Shown piece after piece: positions 1-9,039 of a stretch of 30,849 bases of DNA. Position 1 is the stretch's first letter. Each line of letters opens with the position of its first letter. The position numbers and the translations under genes are program-made. Origin of the DNA: SIAJ01 sp036266155 (GTDB taxonomy: Bacteria > Planctomycetota > Planctomycetia > Gemmatales > Gemmataceae); assembly GCA_036266155.1 (NCBI GenBank), contig DATANR010000100.1, positions 1 through 30,849 on the forward strand. Direction: 5' to 3'. The notes below the pieces were generated by a model, which worked only from the letters and a program-made list of their open reading frames with translations, did not search any database and was not told the DNA's origin.

Positions 1-10
1 CGCCGGCTCG

Positions 11-2440
11 CTATGGCACCTTATATTCGCGCTTCGCGAAGTACGGCCTCTGCCGATCCGCCCTTTCGTAAAGATCTTCCATCAGCACCTCGATCTCCGG
101 CGTGATGGTTTCCGTGGCCGGCTTCACGTCGGCGATCTGAATCTTCACCGGCTTCGTGTAATCAAGCATGCCGTTCCGGAACCAGATCGTCAGCTCGCGG
201 GCGCCGATGGCGCTGGCCTTGACCGTGTTGCCGTCGACGATGGAGGCCGAAAGTTTCACGGGCGCCGTTTGCGTCGACGTCTTCACGTTGCCCATCGTCC
301 GCTCGGGCTTCAAGTCGGCCGATAGCCAGTGGAATCGATTATCGGACAAACGAACCGTGCTGAAGCCGGGCTTCGTCCGGTCCGTGCCGGGTGGTCCGAG
401 TACCTTGCCCGGCTCCGCACGGCGCTTGCGGTTCATCCAATCGAAGGCGTACGGCAGCTCACCCGCAAACCACTCCATGCTGCGCCCCTTGTAGGACACG
501 ACGAGCGTCGGGAAACCCTTGGGCATCCAGCGTTCGGACATCATGCGAATGGCCTTCACCGAGTTGCCGAACTTGTCGCCCATGACCATGTAGACCGGAA
601 GCTGATGGAAGTTCACCCAGTATTCGTACGGAATATACAGCGGCTGATGGACCGACGGGTTCATCGGCACGATGCCGGCAAATTGATCCGGGTGCGAGCC
701 GCCGATATCCAGAGCCATCGCTCCGCCTTCGCCATTGCCGAGCAGGAATACCCGGTCCGAATCGACCTGATACGTCCGCCGCAGATGCGACAGGAGTTGC
801 ATCACCATCGCGTGTTCGTCCTTGGAGTAGCCATAGCTGACGGCCAGCTTGTTCACGTCCCACCATTGCACGGCGGCCACAATGTAGCCGTTGCGCGACG
901 GTAAATCGCCAAAGCGATCGAGCAGCCCCTGAGCGCCGCGGTCTTGCAATGGATCGGGGAACAAGAGCAATAACGGATACGAACGACCCGGCTGATACTC
1001 GTCGGGCAGGCGGAGCAGGAAGTTGACGCCGAGCGGGGAGGCGACCGTCGGCGGCAGATTCACCTTCACCGTGTCGACTGGCAGGACCTCTGGCTGTTCT
1101 GGCGGCGGGATGAGCGAGACGAGCTTTTCGAGATCGTCGTACTTAAGCGCGAATTCGCCGGCCAAATATCGTTTGATGACGGCCTGCCGATTGCCGGCCG
1201 CCGGCGTGCGGAAATAATCGAGTGCCATTTGCCGGCTCATCCAGACCTTGTAAGCCTGGCCGACTTTCGTCTCCGCCGCGACCTTGCCGAGATGCCAGCC
1301 CGTGATCGCCGCCGCGAGCAATTCTTCGGGCGATTGCGAGGGCCTACGGTCTTGCTTGATGTCCTTCTCCGCCCGGTCGGCGAGCGTCATGAACATTTCC
1401 AGCCGGGACAAAGTGTCAAGATGCACCTCGTTGCGAACTGCCACGGCGCCATCGATTAGAAACTTGTTCGCGGCGTTGACCTGCTTCGCCAGCACGTCGA
1501 GCATTCGCCGGCACTCATTGAATTGCTGCGTGCGCTTGTCATAGTCCACGAGCAGTGCCGTGACGCGCATGGCAACTGGGTTCGGCACATCACCCTTGGG
1601 AAACGTTTTGGCGAAGCTCGCGAGATTATCCATCGCCCACTGATTGCGCCCGGAGTCGTGCGCTCGCTCAATCTCGGCGATTATCTTCTCGGCACGCAGA
1701 CCGTTCACCTCACTCTTGAGCCGGGCGTGGCGATCCTTCTCGGCCGGCAGCGCGACGAGCAGCTGTTCCAGGTCCTTGTCCGCCTCTTCTAACAAGTCGG
1801 CTTGTATCCAGAAGCGAATAAGTTTCTCGCGGCGATCCGCGTCCGGCTTGCCGGGCATTTCAACCAAATCAGGATGATTCGTGATGAACTTGCGCACGAT
1901 CGCCGGGTCCCACTCCTTGAGCAGGAAGTAACGGCCGACTTGATGGCTCGACGAACCCACTCGGATGTAGTGCGGCGTCATGACGCTGATGTGCAGCTTG
2001 ACCGTATGTTTGACTCGCGGGTCCGCGTCCTCGTATTTCACCACCTTGGTCCAGGCCTTGTAGTCCCAGCCCTGCACGTCGACCGGGTTGCGCGCGGTCG
2101 AGGGCAGCTTTTCCTCGCCCTTCGTAAACGTGCGTGTGTAAGGCGTAAAGTCTTTGAAACGATTGGTGTCGCGCACGTCGGCCAATTGCAGTGCGCTGCT
2201 CGGAAAGACGGTCCAGCGCGGCCCGTCGTCGATGGCCGTCAGGCCGTTGGCCTTCGTCATGACGAAGGCCATGCCGCTGTCGGGATCAATCCAGACGTCC
2301 TTTTCCTTGCCAATCTTGTTGCCGTGAATGGCAAAGCCGTCCTTGAAAATGACCACGTCGCCGTGGGCCGCCACGCCGACCATCAGCACGATCAGGGCCA
2401 ACGCGGCGGCGGCCCGAACGTTCAACAAAGTGCGAGACAT
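11..2440 (-). CDS. Secreted protein with degenerate alpha/beta-hydrolase (esterase-like) domain
   Basis: About 809 residues from the ATG at 2440, which is followed directly by a signal-peptide-like segment (RAAAALALIVLMVGVAAHGD). An upstream in-frame extension to 2614 would overlap the divergent gene and has no signal character. The first ~450 residues are a helical region of unknown role with no recognised catalytic motif. From about residue 475 the protein resembles the PHB-depolymerase/feruloyl-esterase type of alpha/beta hydrolase: a strand followed by RVFLLGNGEGGAMALDIG in the place of the nucleophile elbow, then LPVYMVMGDKFGN where the acid residue normally lies, then VSYKGRSMEWF and FDWMNRKRR near the end. 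The usual nucleophile Ser of GxSxGG is Gly (residue about 570, codon GGC), and the place where the catalytic His is expected holds Met (about residue 655). The protein is therefore probably not a classical esterase. It is exported and may bind a ligand or protein. Fold assignment is fairly secure; function is unknown. Confidence 0.75.
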   Translation of the reverse strand: MSRTLLNVRAAAALALIVLMVGVAAHGDVVIFKDGFAIHGNKIGKEKDVWIDPDSGMAFVMTKANGLTAIDDGPRWTVFPSSALQLADVRDTNRFKDFTPYTRTFTKGEEKLPSTARNPVDVQGWDYKAWTKVVKYEDADPRVKHTVKLHISVMTPHYIRVGSSSHQVGRYFLLKEWDPAIVRKFITNHPDLVEMPGKPDADRREKLIRFWIQADLLEEADKDLEQLLVALPAEKDRHARLKSEVNGLRAEKIIAEIERAHDSGRNQWAMDNLASFAKTFPKGDVPNPVAMRVTALLVDYDKRTQQFNECRRMLDVLAKQVNAANKFLIDGAVAVRNEVHLDTLSRLEMFMTLADRAEKDIKQDRRPSQSPEELLAAAITGWHLGKVAAETKVGQAYKVWMSRQMALDYFRTPAAGNRQAVIKRYLAGEFALKYDDLEKLVSLIPPPEQPEVLPVDTVKVNLPPTVASPLGVNFLLRLPDEYQPGRSYPLLLLFPDPLQDRGAQGLLDRFGDLPSRNGYIVAAVQWWDVNKLAVSYGYSKDEHAMVMQLLSHLRRTYQVDSDRVFLLGNGEGGAMALDIGGSHPDQFAGIVPMNPSVHQPLYIPYEYWVNFHQLPVYMVMGDKFGNSVKAIRMMSERWMPKGFPTLVVSYKGRSMEWFAGELPYAFDWMNRKRRAEPGKVLGPPGTDRTKPGFSTVRLSDNRFHWLSADLKPERTMGNVKTSTQTAPVKLSASIVDGNTVKASAIGARELTIWFRNGMLDYTKPVKIQIADVKPATETITPEIEVLMEDLYERADRQRPYFAKREYKVP

Positions 2441-2613
2441 AGTTGTCGTCCATGTCGGTGGCGTGGCCGGTGGCACCTGCGTCCGCGCCGGAAGACTGTC
2501 TGACGGCATAACCGTTTCCCATTCTGATCGTTGGCGCGGATTCGTCAAGCGCGTGGTTGCGGTTCGAGTCCCTATTACCGACAATACCCACAATCCCCAC
2601 CAAGAGGAAGCCA

Positions 2614-3126
2614 ATGCCCATTCGGTTTCGCTGCGTGTATTGCGACAAGTTGTTGGGCATTGCCACGCGTAAGGCGGGAGCGGTGGTCAATTGCCCGCAG
2701 TGCGCCCAGCCGTTGATCGTGCCGACGCCGGAGCCAGGCCCCGAACCCGCTGCCGCCCCTACTCCACCGGCCCCCGCGCCGCCCCACGTGCAAATCCCGG
2801 ATGCCAACCTCGTCAAGCCGTTCGAGCAAGATGATTTTGACGTGTTGCTCGAGCCGGAACCGCCCACCTTGCGGGGACCACACGCGGGCCCGCCTTCGGT
2901 CGGCGCGCCGTCGACGTTACCTATCCATGCGCAGCCATTTGCGGTCGAACGGAACTTGCCACGCGCACCGATTCCGATGCCCGTGCCGCAACCTCACCAG
3001 CGGTCCCGTGGCATTGTGCTTTCTTCGGGAATGCTGATCTTGGCAATCATTCTCGTCGTGATCCTGATTGGCATTGCGTTCGGCGGCGGGTTCCTCGTTG
3101 CGCGGATGATGAACCAAAGCGCCTGA
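2614..3126 (+). CDS. Zinc-ribbon protein with C-terminal membrane anchor
   Basis: About 170 residues. The start at 2614 has a purine-rich ribosome binding site (AAGAGGAAG) a few bases upstream and places a zinc ribbon right at the N-terminus: CVYC near residues 7-10 and CPQC about 21 residues later. An upstream in-frame start at 2557 lacks this logic. After the ribbon comes a long Pro/Ala/Glu-rich linker, then one strongly hydrophobic segment (GMLILAIILVVILIGIAFGG) and a short tail, so the ribbon is predicted to face the cytoplasm on a C-terminal anchor. The same ribbon pattern starts the caspase-like protein at 20748. This arrangement is common in planctomycete proteins of unknown function. 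The gene diverges from the hydrolase-like gene at 2440. Confidence 0.75.
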   Translation: MPIRFRCVYCDKLLGIATRKAGAVVNCPQCAQPLIVPTPEPGPEPAAAPTPPAPAPPHVQIPDANLVKPFEQDDFDVLLEPEPPTLRGPHAGPPSVGAPSTLPIHAQPFAVERNLPRAPIPMPVPQPHQRSRGIVLSSGMLILAIILVVILIGIAFGGGFLVARMMNQSA

Positions 3127-3250
3127 ACCGATGACACTCAGATTGCCGTCTGGATCAAGCATTTTCGGGGGTTCCTGGCGCTAGAATTTTGGCGTTGGTT
3201 TTTTCGACGCATCTCTTTGCCCGCTAAGCATTTAATGGCGGTTTTTTCAA

Positions 3251-3305
3251 GCAGAGATTGCCAACCCCCCCTATGTGTTTGGCAATCTCTCTTGGCAATC
3301 TCTGC
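3251..3305. repeat. Inverted repeat with three AGATTGCCAA-type arms, possible bidirectional terminator
   Basis: The left arm (3253-3264) is perfectly complementary to 3279-3290 (12 bp, 14-base loop) and also to a second copy at 3292-3303. Including flanks, 3251-3264 pairs with 3292-3305 over 14 bp, so two mutually exclusive hairpins are possible. It lies between the end of the zinc-ribbon gene and the end of the convergent toxin gene. A related element lies at 11677-11724. Terminator or dispersed palindrome are both possible. Confidence 0.7.
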
Positions 3306-3358
3306 AATCTAATAAGTGCTTGAGTGTCTCGGGCTACCAATGGGGCTGGTCTCAACAA

Positions 3359-3700
3359 TCAGGGGATGCCGGTCAACCGGCGTGTCAACTCTCGAAGTAC
3401 GGCAATGTCGGGATCATCAATCTCACCGAACTTTGCCCCAATATCGCGGACATCGACAGCGGCGAGTTGGAACACCAGGGCGACAGACGGCACCGCCAGC
3501 TTGTTTCGTGCCGACGGCTGAATGAGATGAGTGCCCCCAAAGCGAAGCGCGGCCTGTTGACTCGTCAGCGGTATGGCCAATGTGGTTGGGAGATTTGGAA
3601 AAAGGATCGAGTCCTGCCAGATGATGCCTGGACGACGCCCCTGTTGAACACGGCCTGACGCGGGCGGTGGCGTGAACCAACAGATGTCGCCAAGATTCAC
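3359..3700 (-). CDS. MazF/PemK-like endoribonuclease toxin
   Basis: 113 residues, GTG start at 3700. The sequence has the MazF/PemK layout: an N-terminal GDICWF strand, then QQGRRPGIIWQDS (the conserved RP-x-[IV]-V segment), LPTTLAIPLTSQ, and a C-terminal strand ending in DIGAKFGEIDD. MazF-family toxins are ribosome-associated or free mRNA-cleaving endoribonucleases that are neutralised by a small DNA-binding antitoxin. Its start codon overlaps the stop of the upstream antitoxin gene as GTGA, the usual mark of translational coupling in a two-gene toxin-antitoxin operon. Length is normal for the family, so it appears intact. The target sequence cannot be told from this. Confidence 0.85.
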   Translation of the reverse strand: MNLGDICWFTPPPASGRVQQGRRPGIIWQDSILFPNLPTTLAIPLTSQQAALRFGGTHLIQPSARNKLAVPSVALVFQLAAVDVRDIGAKFGEIDDPDIAVLRELTRRLTGIP

Positions 3701-3894
3701 GGCACAGGCTCCTCAACAATGTCCCACGCCTTCCAGGTCATTCGTTGCCAATCTTGCAATTCGCGCTGAAAGTCCGTGTCCAGTTCCAAGAACCACTTCA
3801 CGGCTCGACGGACAACTTCATCGGCCGGAACGCCAAGTTGCTCAGCCCGGTCGACGACATCTCGTTCAAGTTCGCTCGCCAATGTGATCGTCAT
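3697..3894 (-). CDS. Antitoxin of the MazF-type pair (ribbon-helix-helix-like)
   Basis: 66 residues from ATG 3894, which has GGAGG five bases upstream; an upstream in-frame start at 3936 has no better site. The start MTITLASELERDVVDR followed by AEQLGVPADEVVRRAVKWFL fits a short beta strand and two helices, as in ribbon-helix-helix or CopG/Arc-like DNA-binding antitoxins. The acidic, aromatic tail (WQRMTWKAWDIVEEPVP) would be the part that wraps the toxin. It precedes and overlaps the toxin gene by four bases (GTGA). Such antitoxins normally repress their own promoter, here expected in the short gap up to 3946. Confidence 0.75.
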   Translation of the reverse strand: MTITLASELERDVVDRAEQLGVPADEVVRRAVKWFLELDTDFQRELQDWQRMTWKAWDIVEEPVP

Positions 3895-3946
3895 GATTGC
3901 CTCCGGCTTGAATTGTGACTCGTCCGACCAATCCAATCAAGGCTGA

Positions 3947-6900
3947 CTACTTCTCAAACCGCACCAACAAATCCCCTGCCTCCACCTGCGTGTGCGGCCG
4001 GGCCAAGACCTCGGCGATGCGGCCGGCGCGATCGGCGTAAAGCGTGGTCTCCATCTTCATCGCCTCGAGGGTAAGCAACTTCTGCCCGGCCGCGACCTCC
4101 TCGCCCGCGGCGATGACGACCGTGACGACGGCCCCGGGCATCGGCGCGGCGACGTGTAGCGGGTTGCCCGGTTCGGCTTTCACCCGGCGGGCAGCGCCCT
4201 CCTTGGCCGCCGTGCGATCGAGCACGGCAATCTCACGCGGCTGGCCATTCAATTCGAAAAACACCTGCCGCCGGCCATCGTCGCGCGCGTCGCCGACCGT
4301 GAGGAACTTGATAATCAGCGTCTTGCCCGGCTCAATGTCGACACTCACTTCCTCGCCCGCTTCCATGCCATAGAAGAACGTGCCCGTCGGCAGGATGGAT
4401 GTATCGGAGAATTTTTTCTGGTGCTCCACGAGATCGGCGAACACTTTCGGATACATGAGATGCGAGTTGAGATCGCGATCGGTCGGCTTGCGATTGAGCT
4501 TCTTCTCCAGGTCGGCGCTCAGCGCCTCGAAGTCGGCCGGCGGCAAAGTCACGCCGGGTCGATGCGTGAACGGCTTGCGGCCGCGCAGAATTTTCGTTTG
4601 CAGCGCCTCCGGGAACCCGCCAGGCGGCTGTCCGAGCTTGCCTTCAAAGAATTCGACGACGGATTCGGGGAACGCCAGTTCCCGCTTCGGGTCGAGTACC
4701 TGCTCCGGTGTCAGGTTGTTGGCGAGCATGAACAGCGCCATGTCGCCGACGACCTTGGATGACGGAGTCACCTTCACGATGTCGCCAAACATCTGATTGA
4801 CGGCCGCGTACGTTCGGCCCACCTCGTGCCAACGATCGCCGACGCCGAGCGACCGGGCCTGTTGAAACAAGTTGGCGTACTGTCCGCCGGGCATCTCGTG
4901 CAAATAAACCTCGGACGACGCGGCCTTGTTGCCGGTCTCGAACGGCGCGTAATCCTTTCGCACTTCTTCCCAGTAATTCGCCGTCGCCTGCAACTCGTCA
5001 AACGACATGCCGGGATCGCGGTCCGTGTAGCGCAGCGCCTCGACTAGCGCGTTCAGGCTCGGCTGGCTCGTCAGCCCCGCCATCGACGCGAACGCGCAAT
5101 CGACGATGTCGACGCGCTCTTCCGCCGCCATCACGTAGGACGCGACCTGTCCGCCGGCCGTGTCGTGCGTGTGGAAGTGGATCGGCAATTCGATTTCTTG
5201 CCGGAGGGATCGCACAAGCTTCTTGGCGGCATAGGGCTTGAGTAACCCCGCCATGTCCTTGATCGCAAGCACATGAGCGCCCGCCCGCACGAGTTCCTTC
5301 GCGAGATTCACATAGTACGACAGCGAATACTTGTCACGCTTCGGATCGAGAATGTCGCCGGTGTAGCAGATGGCCGCTTCCGCGATCGCATTCGGCTGAT
5401 TGCGGACCGCCGCGATCACGGGTCGCAGGTTGTCGAGCCAGTTGAGCGAGTCAAAGATGCGAAACACGTCGATCCCGGCGCGGGCCGATTCACGCACGAA
5501 CGCTTCGACCACGTTGTCAGGATAGTTCGTGTAGCCAACCGCGTTGGCGGCTCGAAGGAGCATCTGGAACAGGACATTCGGAATGGCCGTTCGCAAGCGA
5601 TCGAGCCGATCCCACGGCGACTCCTTGAGGAAGCGCATCGACGTGTCAAAGGTCGCCCCGCCCCACATTTCCAGCGAAAAGAAGTCGCCATGCACGCGAG
5701 CGTAACGATCAGCAATGCGCGTCATGTCAATCGTGCGCATGCGCGTCGCGAAGAGCGACTGATGCGCATCGCGCATCGTTGTGTCCGTGATTAGCAGTTT
5801 CTTCTGCGCCCGCACCCACTTCGCGAACCCCTCGGGCCCGAGTTCCAGTAGCCGATTGCGCGTCCCCTCCAGAATCGCCGCTTGTGGCGTAGCGGGTGCA
5901 ACTGCATGTCCCCGCGCTTCCGCCGGCACGCGCACCTTCACCTCCGGATGCCCGTTCACGATGACGTCGGCAATATACCCCAGAATGCGGCTCGCCCGAT
6001 CGCGCCGGGATTTGAAGCGGAACAAGTCCGGCGTCTCGTCGATGAACCGCGTGGTCGTCTCGCCGGCGAGAAACTTTGGGTGGTTGATCAAATTGAGCAG
6101 GAATGGAATGTTCGTCTTTACGCCACGAATGCGGAACTCTTGAAGACAACGTTCCATGCGTCGAGCGGCGTCGGTAAAGCGGATGCCGCTCGTCGTGACT
6201 TTGACCAACAAGGAGTCATAGAAGGGCGTAATGACAGCACCGGAAAATGCCGTGCCCGCATCGAGCCGAATGCCGGTGCCGCCTGACGAGCGGTACGCAG
6301 TCAGCCGGCCGTAATCGGGGACAAAGCTGTTGGCGGGGTCCTCGGTCGTCACGCGGCATTGAATTGCAAAGCCGTGCGTCGTGATCTTAGATTGATCGCC
6401 CAGCCCAATGTCGTCGTCAGTGAGCGGCGAACCTTGAGCGATCAAGATTTGCGAGCGAACGATATCGTAACCCGTCACGACCTCCGTGACTGTATGCTCG
6501 ACCTGAATGCGCGGATTGACCTCGATGAAGTAATACTGGCCGGTTTCAGAATCCAGCAAGAACTCAACCGTGCCAGCATTGTCCAGCCCCACCGCCCTAC
6601 CGACTCGAAGAGCCGCATCGAGAATTTGCTGGCGCACGTCATCAGCCAGATTCGGAGCCGGCGCCAGTTCGACGACTTTCTGATGCCGCCGCTGGATCGT
6701 GCAATCGCGTTCGAACAGATGGACGAGATTGCCGTGTCGATCGCCCAGTAGCTGTACTTCAATGTGCCGGGCTCGACGAACAAGCTTTTCGAGAAAGACG
6801 TCGGCAACACCAAAGGCGGCACTGGCCTCGCGCCGAGCTTGATCGAGGGCCGGCTCGAGTTGGTCGGGATTCAAGACCGGCCGCATGCCACGGCCGCCGC

Positions 6901-7414
6901 CTCCCATCGCCGCTTTGACCATCACGGGATAGCCAAGCCGCTCCGCGATCGACCGGGCCTCTTCAATGGTTTGAACCGGGTTGTCGCTGCCCGAAAGAAT
7001 GGGGACTTGGGCGTCCTTGGCGATCTTGCGTGCCGCCACCTTGTCGCCCAGTTCCTCCAGAATTTGCGGCTTCGGACCGATGAACGTGATGCCCGCCTCC
7101 GCACAGGCCCGGGCGAAGTGAGCGTTCTCGGACAGGAAGCCATAGCCCGGATGAATCGCGTCGGCCCCGATGCGTTTGGCGAGTGCGACAATGCCGGGGA
7201 TATCGAGATATGCTCGAATCGGTTCGCCCGCGCGGCCGACGGGGTATGCTTCATCCGCCTTGAAGCGATGCAGGGCGAAGCGGTCCTCGTGCGAATAGAT
7301 CGCGACCGTGCGGACGCCGAGTTCATGCGCCGATCGAAAGACCCGGATGGCAATTTCACTGCGGTTGGCGACGAGCAGCTTCTGAAAAGTGCGAACGGGA
7401 ACCGGGTCGGACAT
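3947..7414 (-). CDS. pyc: Pyruvate carboxylase
   Basis: About 1155 residues, the normal length of a single-chain pyruvate carboxylase, which makes oxaloacetate from pyruvate, bicarbonate and ATP in the cytoplasm. The biotin carboxylase part is at the N-terminus (FQKLLVANRSEIAIRVFRSA; ATP-grasp loop KAAMGGGGRGMR; RHIEVQLLGDRHGN; EVNPRIQVEHTVTE). The carboxyltransferase barrel follows (TDTTMRDAHQSLFATRMR; the carboxylated Lys in AIKDMAGLLKP; metal ligands in HFHTHDTAG). The biotin carrier domain ends the protein with LEAMKMET, biotinyl Lys at about residue 1120. Start choice: a TTG at 7438 opens the frame, but ATG 7414 has GGAG six bases upstream and gives the usual short leader before FQKLLVANR. 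The gene stands alone; its 5' gap faces the DUF1501 gene. Supplies oxaloacetate to the TCA cycle. Confidence 0.97.
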   Translation of the reverse strand: MSDPVPVRTFQKLLVANRSEIAIRVFRSAHELGVRTVAIYSHEDRFALHRFKADEAYPVGRAGEPIRAYLDIPGIVALAKRIGADAIHPGYGFLSENAHFARACAEAGITFIGPKPQILEELGDKVAARKIAKDAQVPILSGSDNPVQTIEEARSIAERLGYPVMVKAAMGGGGRGMRPVLNPDQLEPALDQARREASAAFGVADVFLEKLVRRARHIEVQLLGDRHGNLVHLFERDCTIQRRHQKVVELAPAPNLADDVRQQILDAALRVGRAVGLDNAGTVEFLLDSETGQYYFIEVNPRIQVEHTVTEVVTGYDIVRSQILIAQGSPLTDDDIGLGDQSKITTHGFAIQCRVTTEDPANSFVPDYGRLTAYRSSGGTGIRLDAGTAFSGAVITPFYDSLLVKVTTSGIRFTDAARRMERCLQEFRIRGVKTNIPFLLNLINHPKFLAGETTTRFIDETPDLFRFKSRRDRASRILGYIADVIVNGHPEVKVRVPAEARGHAVAPATPQAAILEGTRNRLLELGPEGFAKWVRAQKKLLITDTTMRDAHQSLFATRMRTIDMTRIADRYARVHGDFFSLEMWGGATFDTSMRFLKESPWDRLDRLRTAIPNVLFQMLLRAANAVGYTNYPDNVVEAFVRESARAGIDVFRIFDSLNWLDNLRPVIAAVRNQPNAIAEAAICYTGDILDPKRDKYSLSYYVNLAKELVRAGAHVLAIKDMAGLLKPYAAKKLVRSLRQEIELPIHFHTHDTAGGQVASYVMAAEERVDIVDCAFASMAGLTSQPSLNALVEALRYTDRDPGMSFDELQATANYWEEVRKDYAPFETGNKAASSEVYLHEMPGGQYANLFQQARSLGVGDRWHEVGRTYAAVNQMFGDIVKVTPSSKVVGDMALFMLANNLTPEQVLDPKRELAFPESVVEFFEGKLGQPPGGFPEALQTKILRGRKPFTHRPGVTLPPADFEALSADLEKKLNRKPTDRDLNSHLMYPKVFADLVEHQKKFSDTSILPTGTFFYGMEAGEEVSVDIEPGKTLIIKFLTVGDARDDGRRQVFFELNGQPREIAVLDRTAAKEGAARRVKAEPGNPLHVAAPMPGAVVTVVIAAGEEVAAGQKLLTLEAMKMETTLYADRAGRIAEVLARPHTQVEAGDLLVRFEK

Positions 7415-7668
7415 CGACATCTCCGCGAAGGTAGACAACTATCCTATTTCTCGATTTTTCAGCACACAGAACCAACTTCGCGCATTGAGTCGATTGCCAT
7501 TACGATTGGCGACTGAATGTTGATGGCGGAATCTCCGATGACACAATGGCCGGCCATGCAGTCGCACCCGAAACTGGCTGGAATTAAGGGCTTCGCGCTG
7601 GTACATTACCAACACCTGCCAGTTGGCCTCCCGCTATCACCGCCCCTTTCCTGCCGAGTGCCTTCGCA

Positions 7669-9039
7669 ATGGGCCTCCCTCGTTCCTGTCCTGAGTTTCG
7701 CCGCACGCTCCAACATCCGGATCGTCGGTCCTTCGTCAAGGCCGGCGTTCTTGGCTCGATGGGATTGAGCCTTGCCGATTTGTTCCGGGTCGAAGCACTT
7801 GCTTCGCCATCGCAATCACGGCAAACGTCAGTCATCATTCTTTGGATGCGTGGCGGGCCATCGCACATCGATATGTGGGATTGCAAGCCGGATTCGCCAG
7901 CCGAGTTCCGCGGCGAGTTCGGCACGATCCCGACTCCTGTACCCGGCGTGCGTCTCTGTGATCTGCTGCCGATGTCCGCGAAGGCGATGAATAAGTGGGC
8001 GATCGTTCGCAGCCTGCACCATCACGACGCGGGGCACTCGACCGGCGACCAGATTTGCTTCACGGGCTACGACTCTGGGCCGATGCCGGATGAAAATGTG
8101 CATCCGAGTTGCGGCTCCATCGTTTCGAAACAGCTGGGGCACACAGTCCCGCATCTGCCCGCCTATGTGATGATTCCGCGAATGGTGCCCGGCACAGGAC
8201 CGGCGTACCTCGGTGTCTCCCACAAGCCGTTCGAGACTCAGGCGGACCCGGCGCAGGTCGGGTCGTTCAAGGTGCCGAATTTCGAACTGCCGAACGGCAT
8301 CACTGTCGAGCGCGTTGGCGATCGCAAGGGACTGATCAAGTCGTTCGATGCGGTTCGCCGCGACGTCGATACCTCGGGCCAGTTCGACGCGGCTGATCGC
8401 TATCAGCAGAAGGCCTGGGATGTGTTATCGTCGCCGGTCGCGCGTGAAGCGTTCGATCTGGATCAGGAACCGATGGCGATCCGTGATCGCTACGGCTTCG
8501 CGCCGGCGTTCGATCCCAAGGCAACCAACCGCTGTGGCTGCCCGGCGTGGAGCCAACGCATTCTGCTGGCGCGACGGCTCGTCGAAGCGGGCGTCAGGCT
8601 CGTCACGGTCGATCTGCGTTGGTGGGACACGCACGTCAAGGGCTTTGAATCGCTCCGGCTCGGCTTCCTCGAACGCTGGGACAAGGCCTACACGGCATTG
8701 ATCGAGGATCTGGAAGCACGCGGCTTGTTGGAGTCAACGCTCGTCCTGGCTTGGGGCGAGTTCGGCCGCACGCCAAAGGTCAACAACGACGCGGGCCGCG
8801 ACCATTACCCGAACGTATTCAGCGCCGCGGTCGCCGGTGGTGGTGTCCGCGGCGGAACGATCGTCGGCGAGTCGGACGAGAAGGCGGCATTTCCGAAGAC
8901 GAACCCGAAGACGCCGCAAGATATGCTGGCGACGGTCTATCGGCACCTCGGCGTCGACACGAAGGCGGAGTACTTGAACAACGGCCGGCCAGTGCCGGTG
9001 TTGCCGAGTGGGAAGCCAATTGACGAGCTGTTCGGCTAA
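7669..9039 (+). CDS. DUF1501 family secreted protein (twin-arginine leader)
   Basis: 456 residues. The N-terminus carries a twin-arginine motif (DRRSFVKAG) followed by a weakly hydrophobic stretch, so folded export by the Tat system is likely. The body shows DUF1501 marks: ILWMRGGPSHIDMWD, HHHDAGHSTGDQICFTGY, and near the end LAWGEFGRTPKVN with DAGRDHYPNVFSAAVAGGG. DUF1501 belongs to the alkaline-phosphatase/sulfatase-like superfamily and is greatly expanded in planctomycetes, usually beside DUF1549/DUF1553 cytochrome-type partners that are thought to help break down sulfated polysaccharides or similar material. No such partner is present here, so this is an orphan copy. The substrate is unknown. 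It converges on the TIGR03067 gene across a long hairpin. Confidence 0.9.
   Translation: MGLPRSCPEFRRTLQHPDRRSFVKAGVLGSMGLSLADLFRVEALASPSQSRQTSVIILWMRGGPSHIDMWDCKPDSPAEFRGEFGTIPTPVPGVRLCDLLPMSAKAMNKWAIVRSLHHHDAGHSTGDQICFTGYDSGPMPDENVHPSCGSIVSKQLGHTVPHLPAYVMIPRMVPGTGPAYLGVSHKPFETQADPAQVGSFKVPNFELPNGITVERVGDRKGLIKSFDAVRRDVDTSGQFDAADRYQQKAWDVLSSPVAREAFDLDQEPMAIRDRYGFAPAFDPKATNRCGCPAWSQRILLARRLVEAGVRLVTVDLRWWDTHVKGFESLRLGFLERWDKAYTALIEDLEARGLLESTLVLAWGEFGRTPKVNNDAGRDHYPNVFSAAVAGGGVRGGTIVGESDEKAAFPKTNPKTPQDMLATVYRHLGVDTKAEYLNNGRPVPVLPSGKPIDELFG

Noticed and set aside
1802..2503. 233-codon + frame across the N-terminus of the hydrolase-like gene
   Set aside because: Antisense shadow; the minus strand has a signal peptide and continuous domain structure.
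6764..7516. 250-codon + frame over the pyruvate carboxylase start
   Set aside because: Antisense to the biotin carboxylase domain, whose motifs are intact on the other strand.
7439..7668. Gap between pyruvate carboxylase and the DUF1501 gene, checked for a small gene or riboswitch
   Set aside because: Divergent 5' ends; only short frames without supporting motifs and no riboswitch core that I could recognise.
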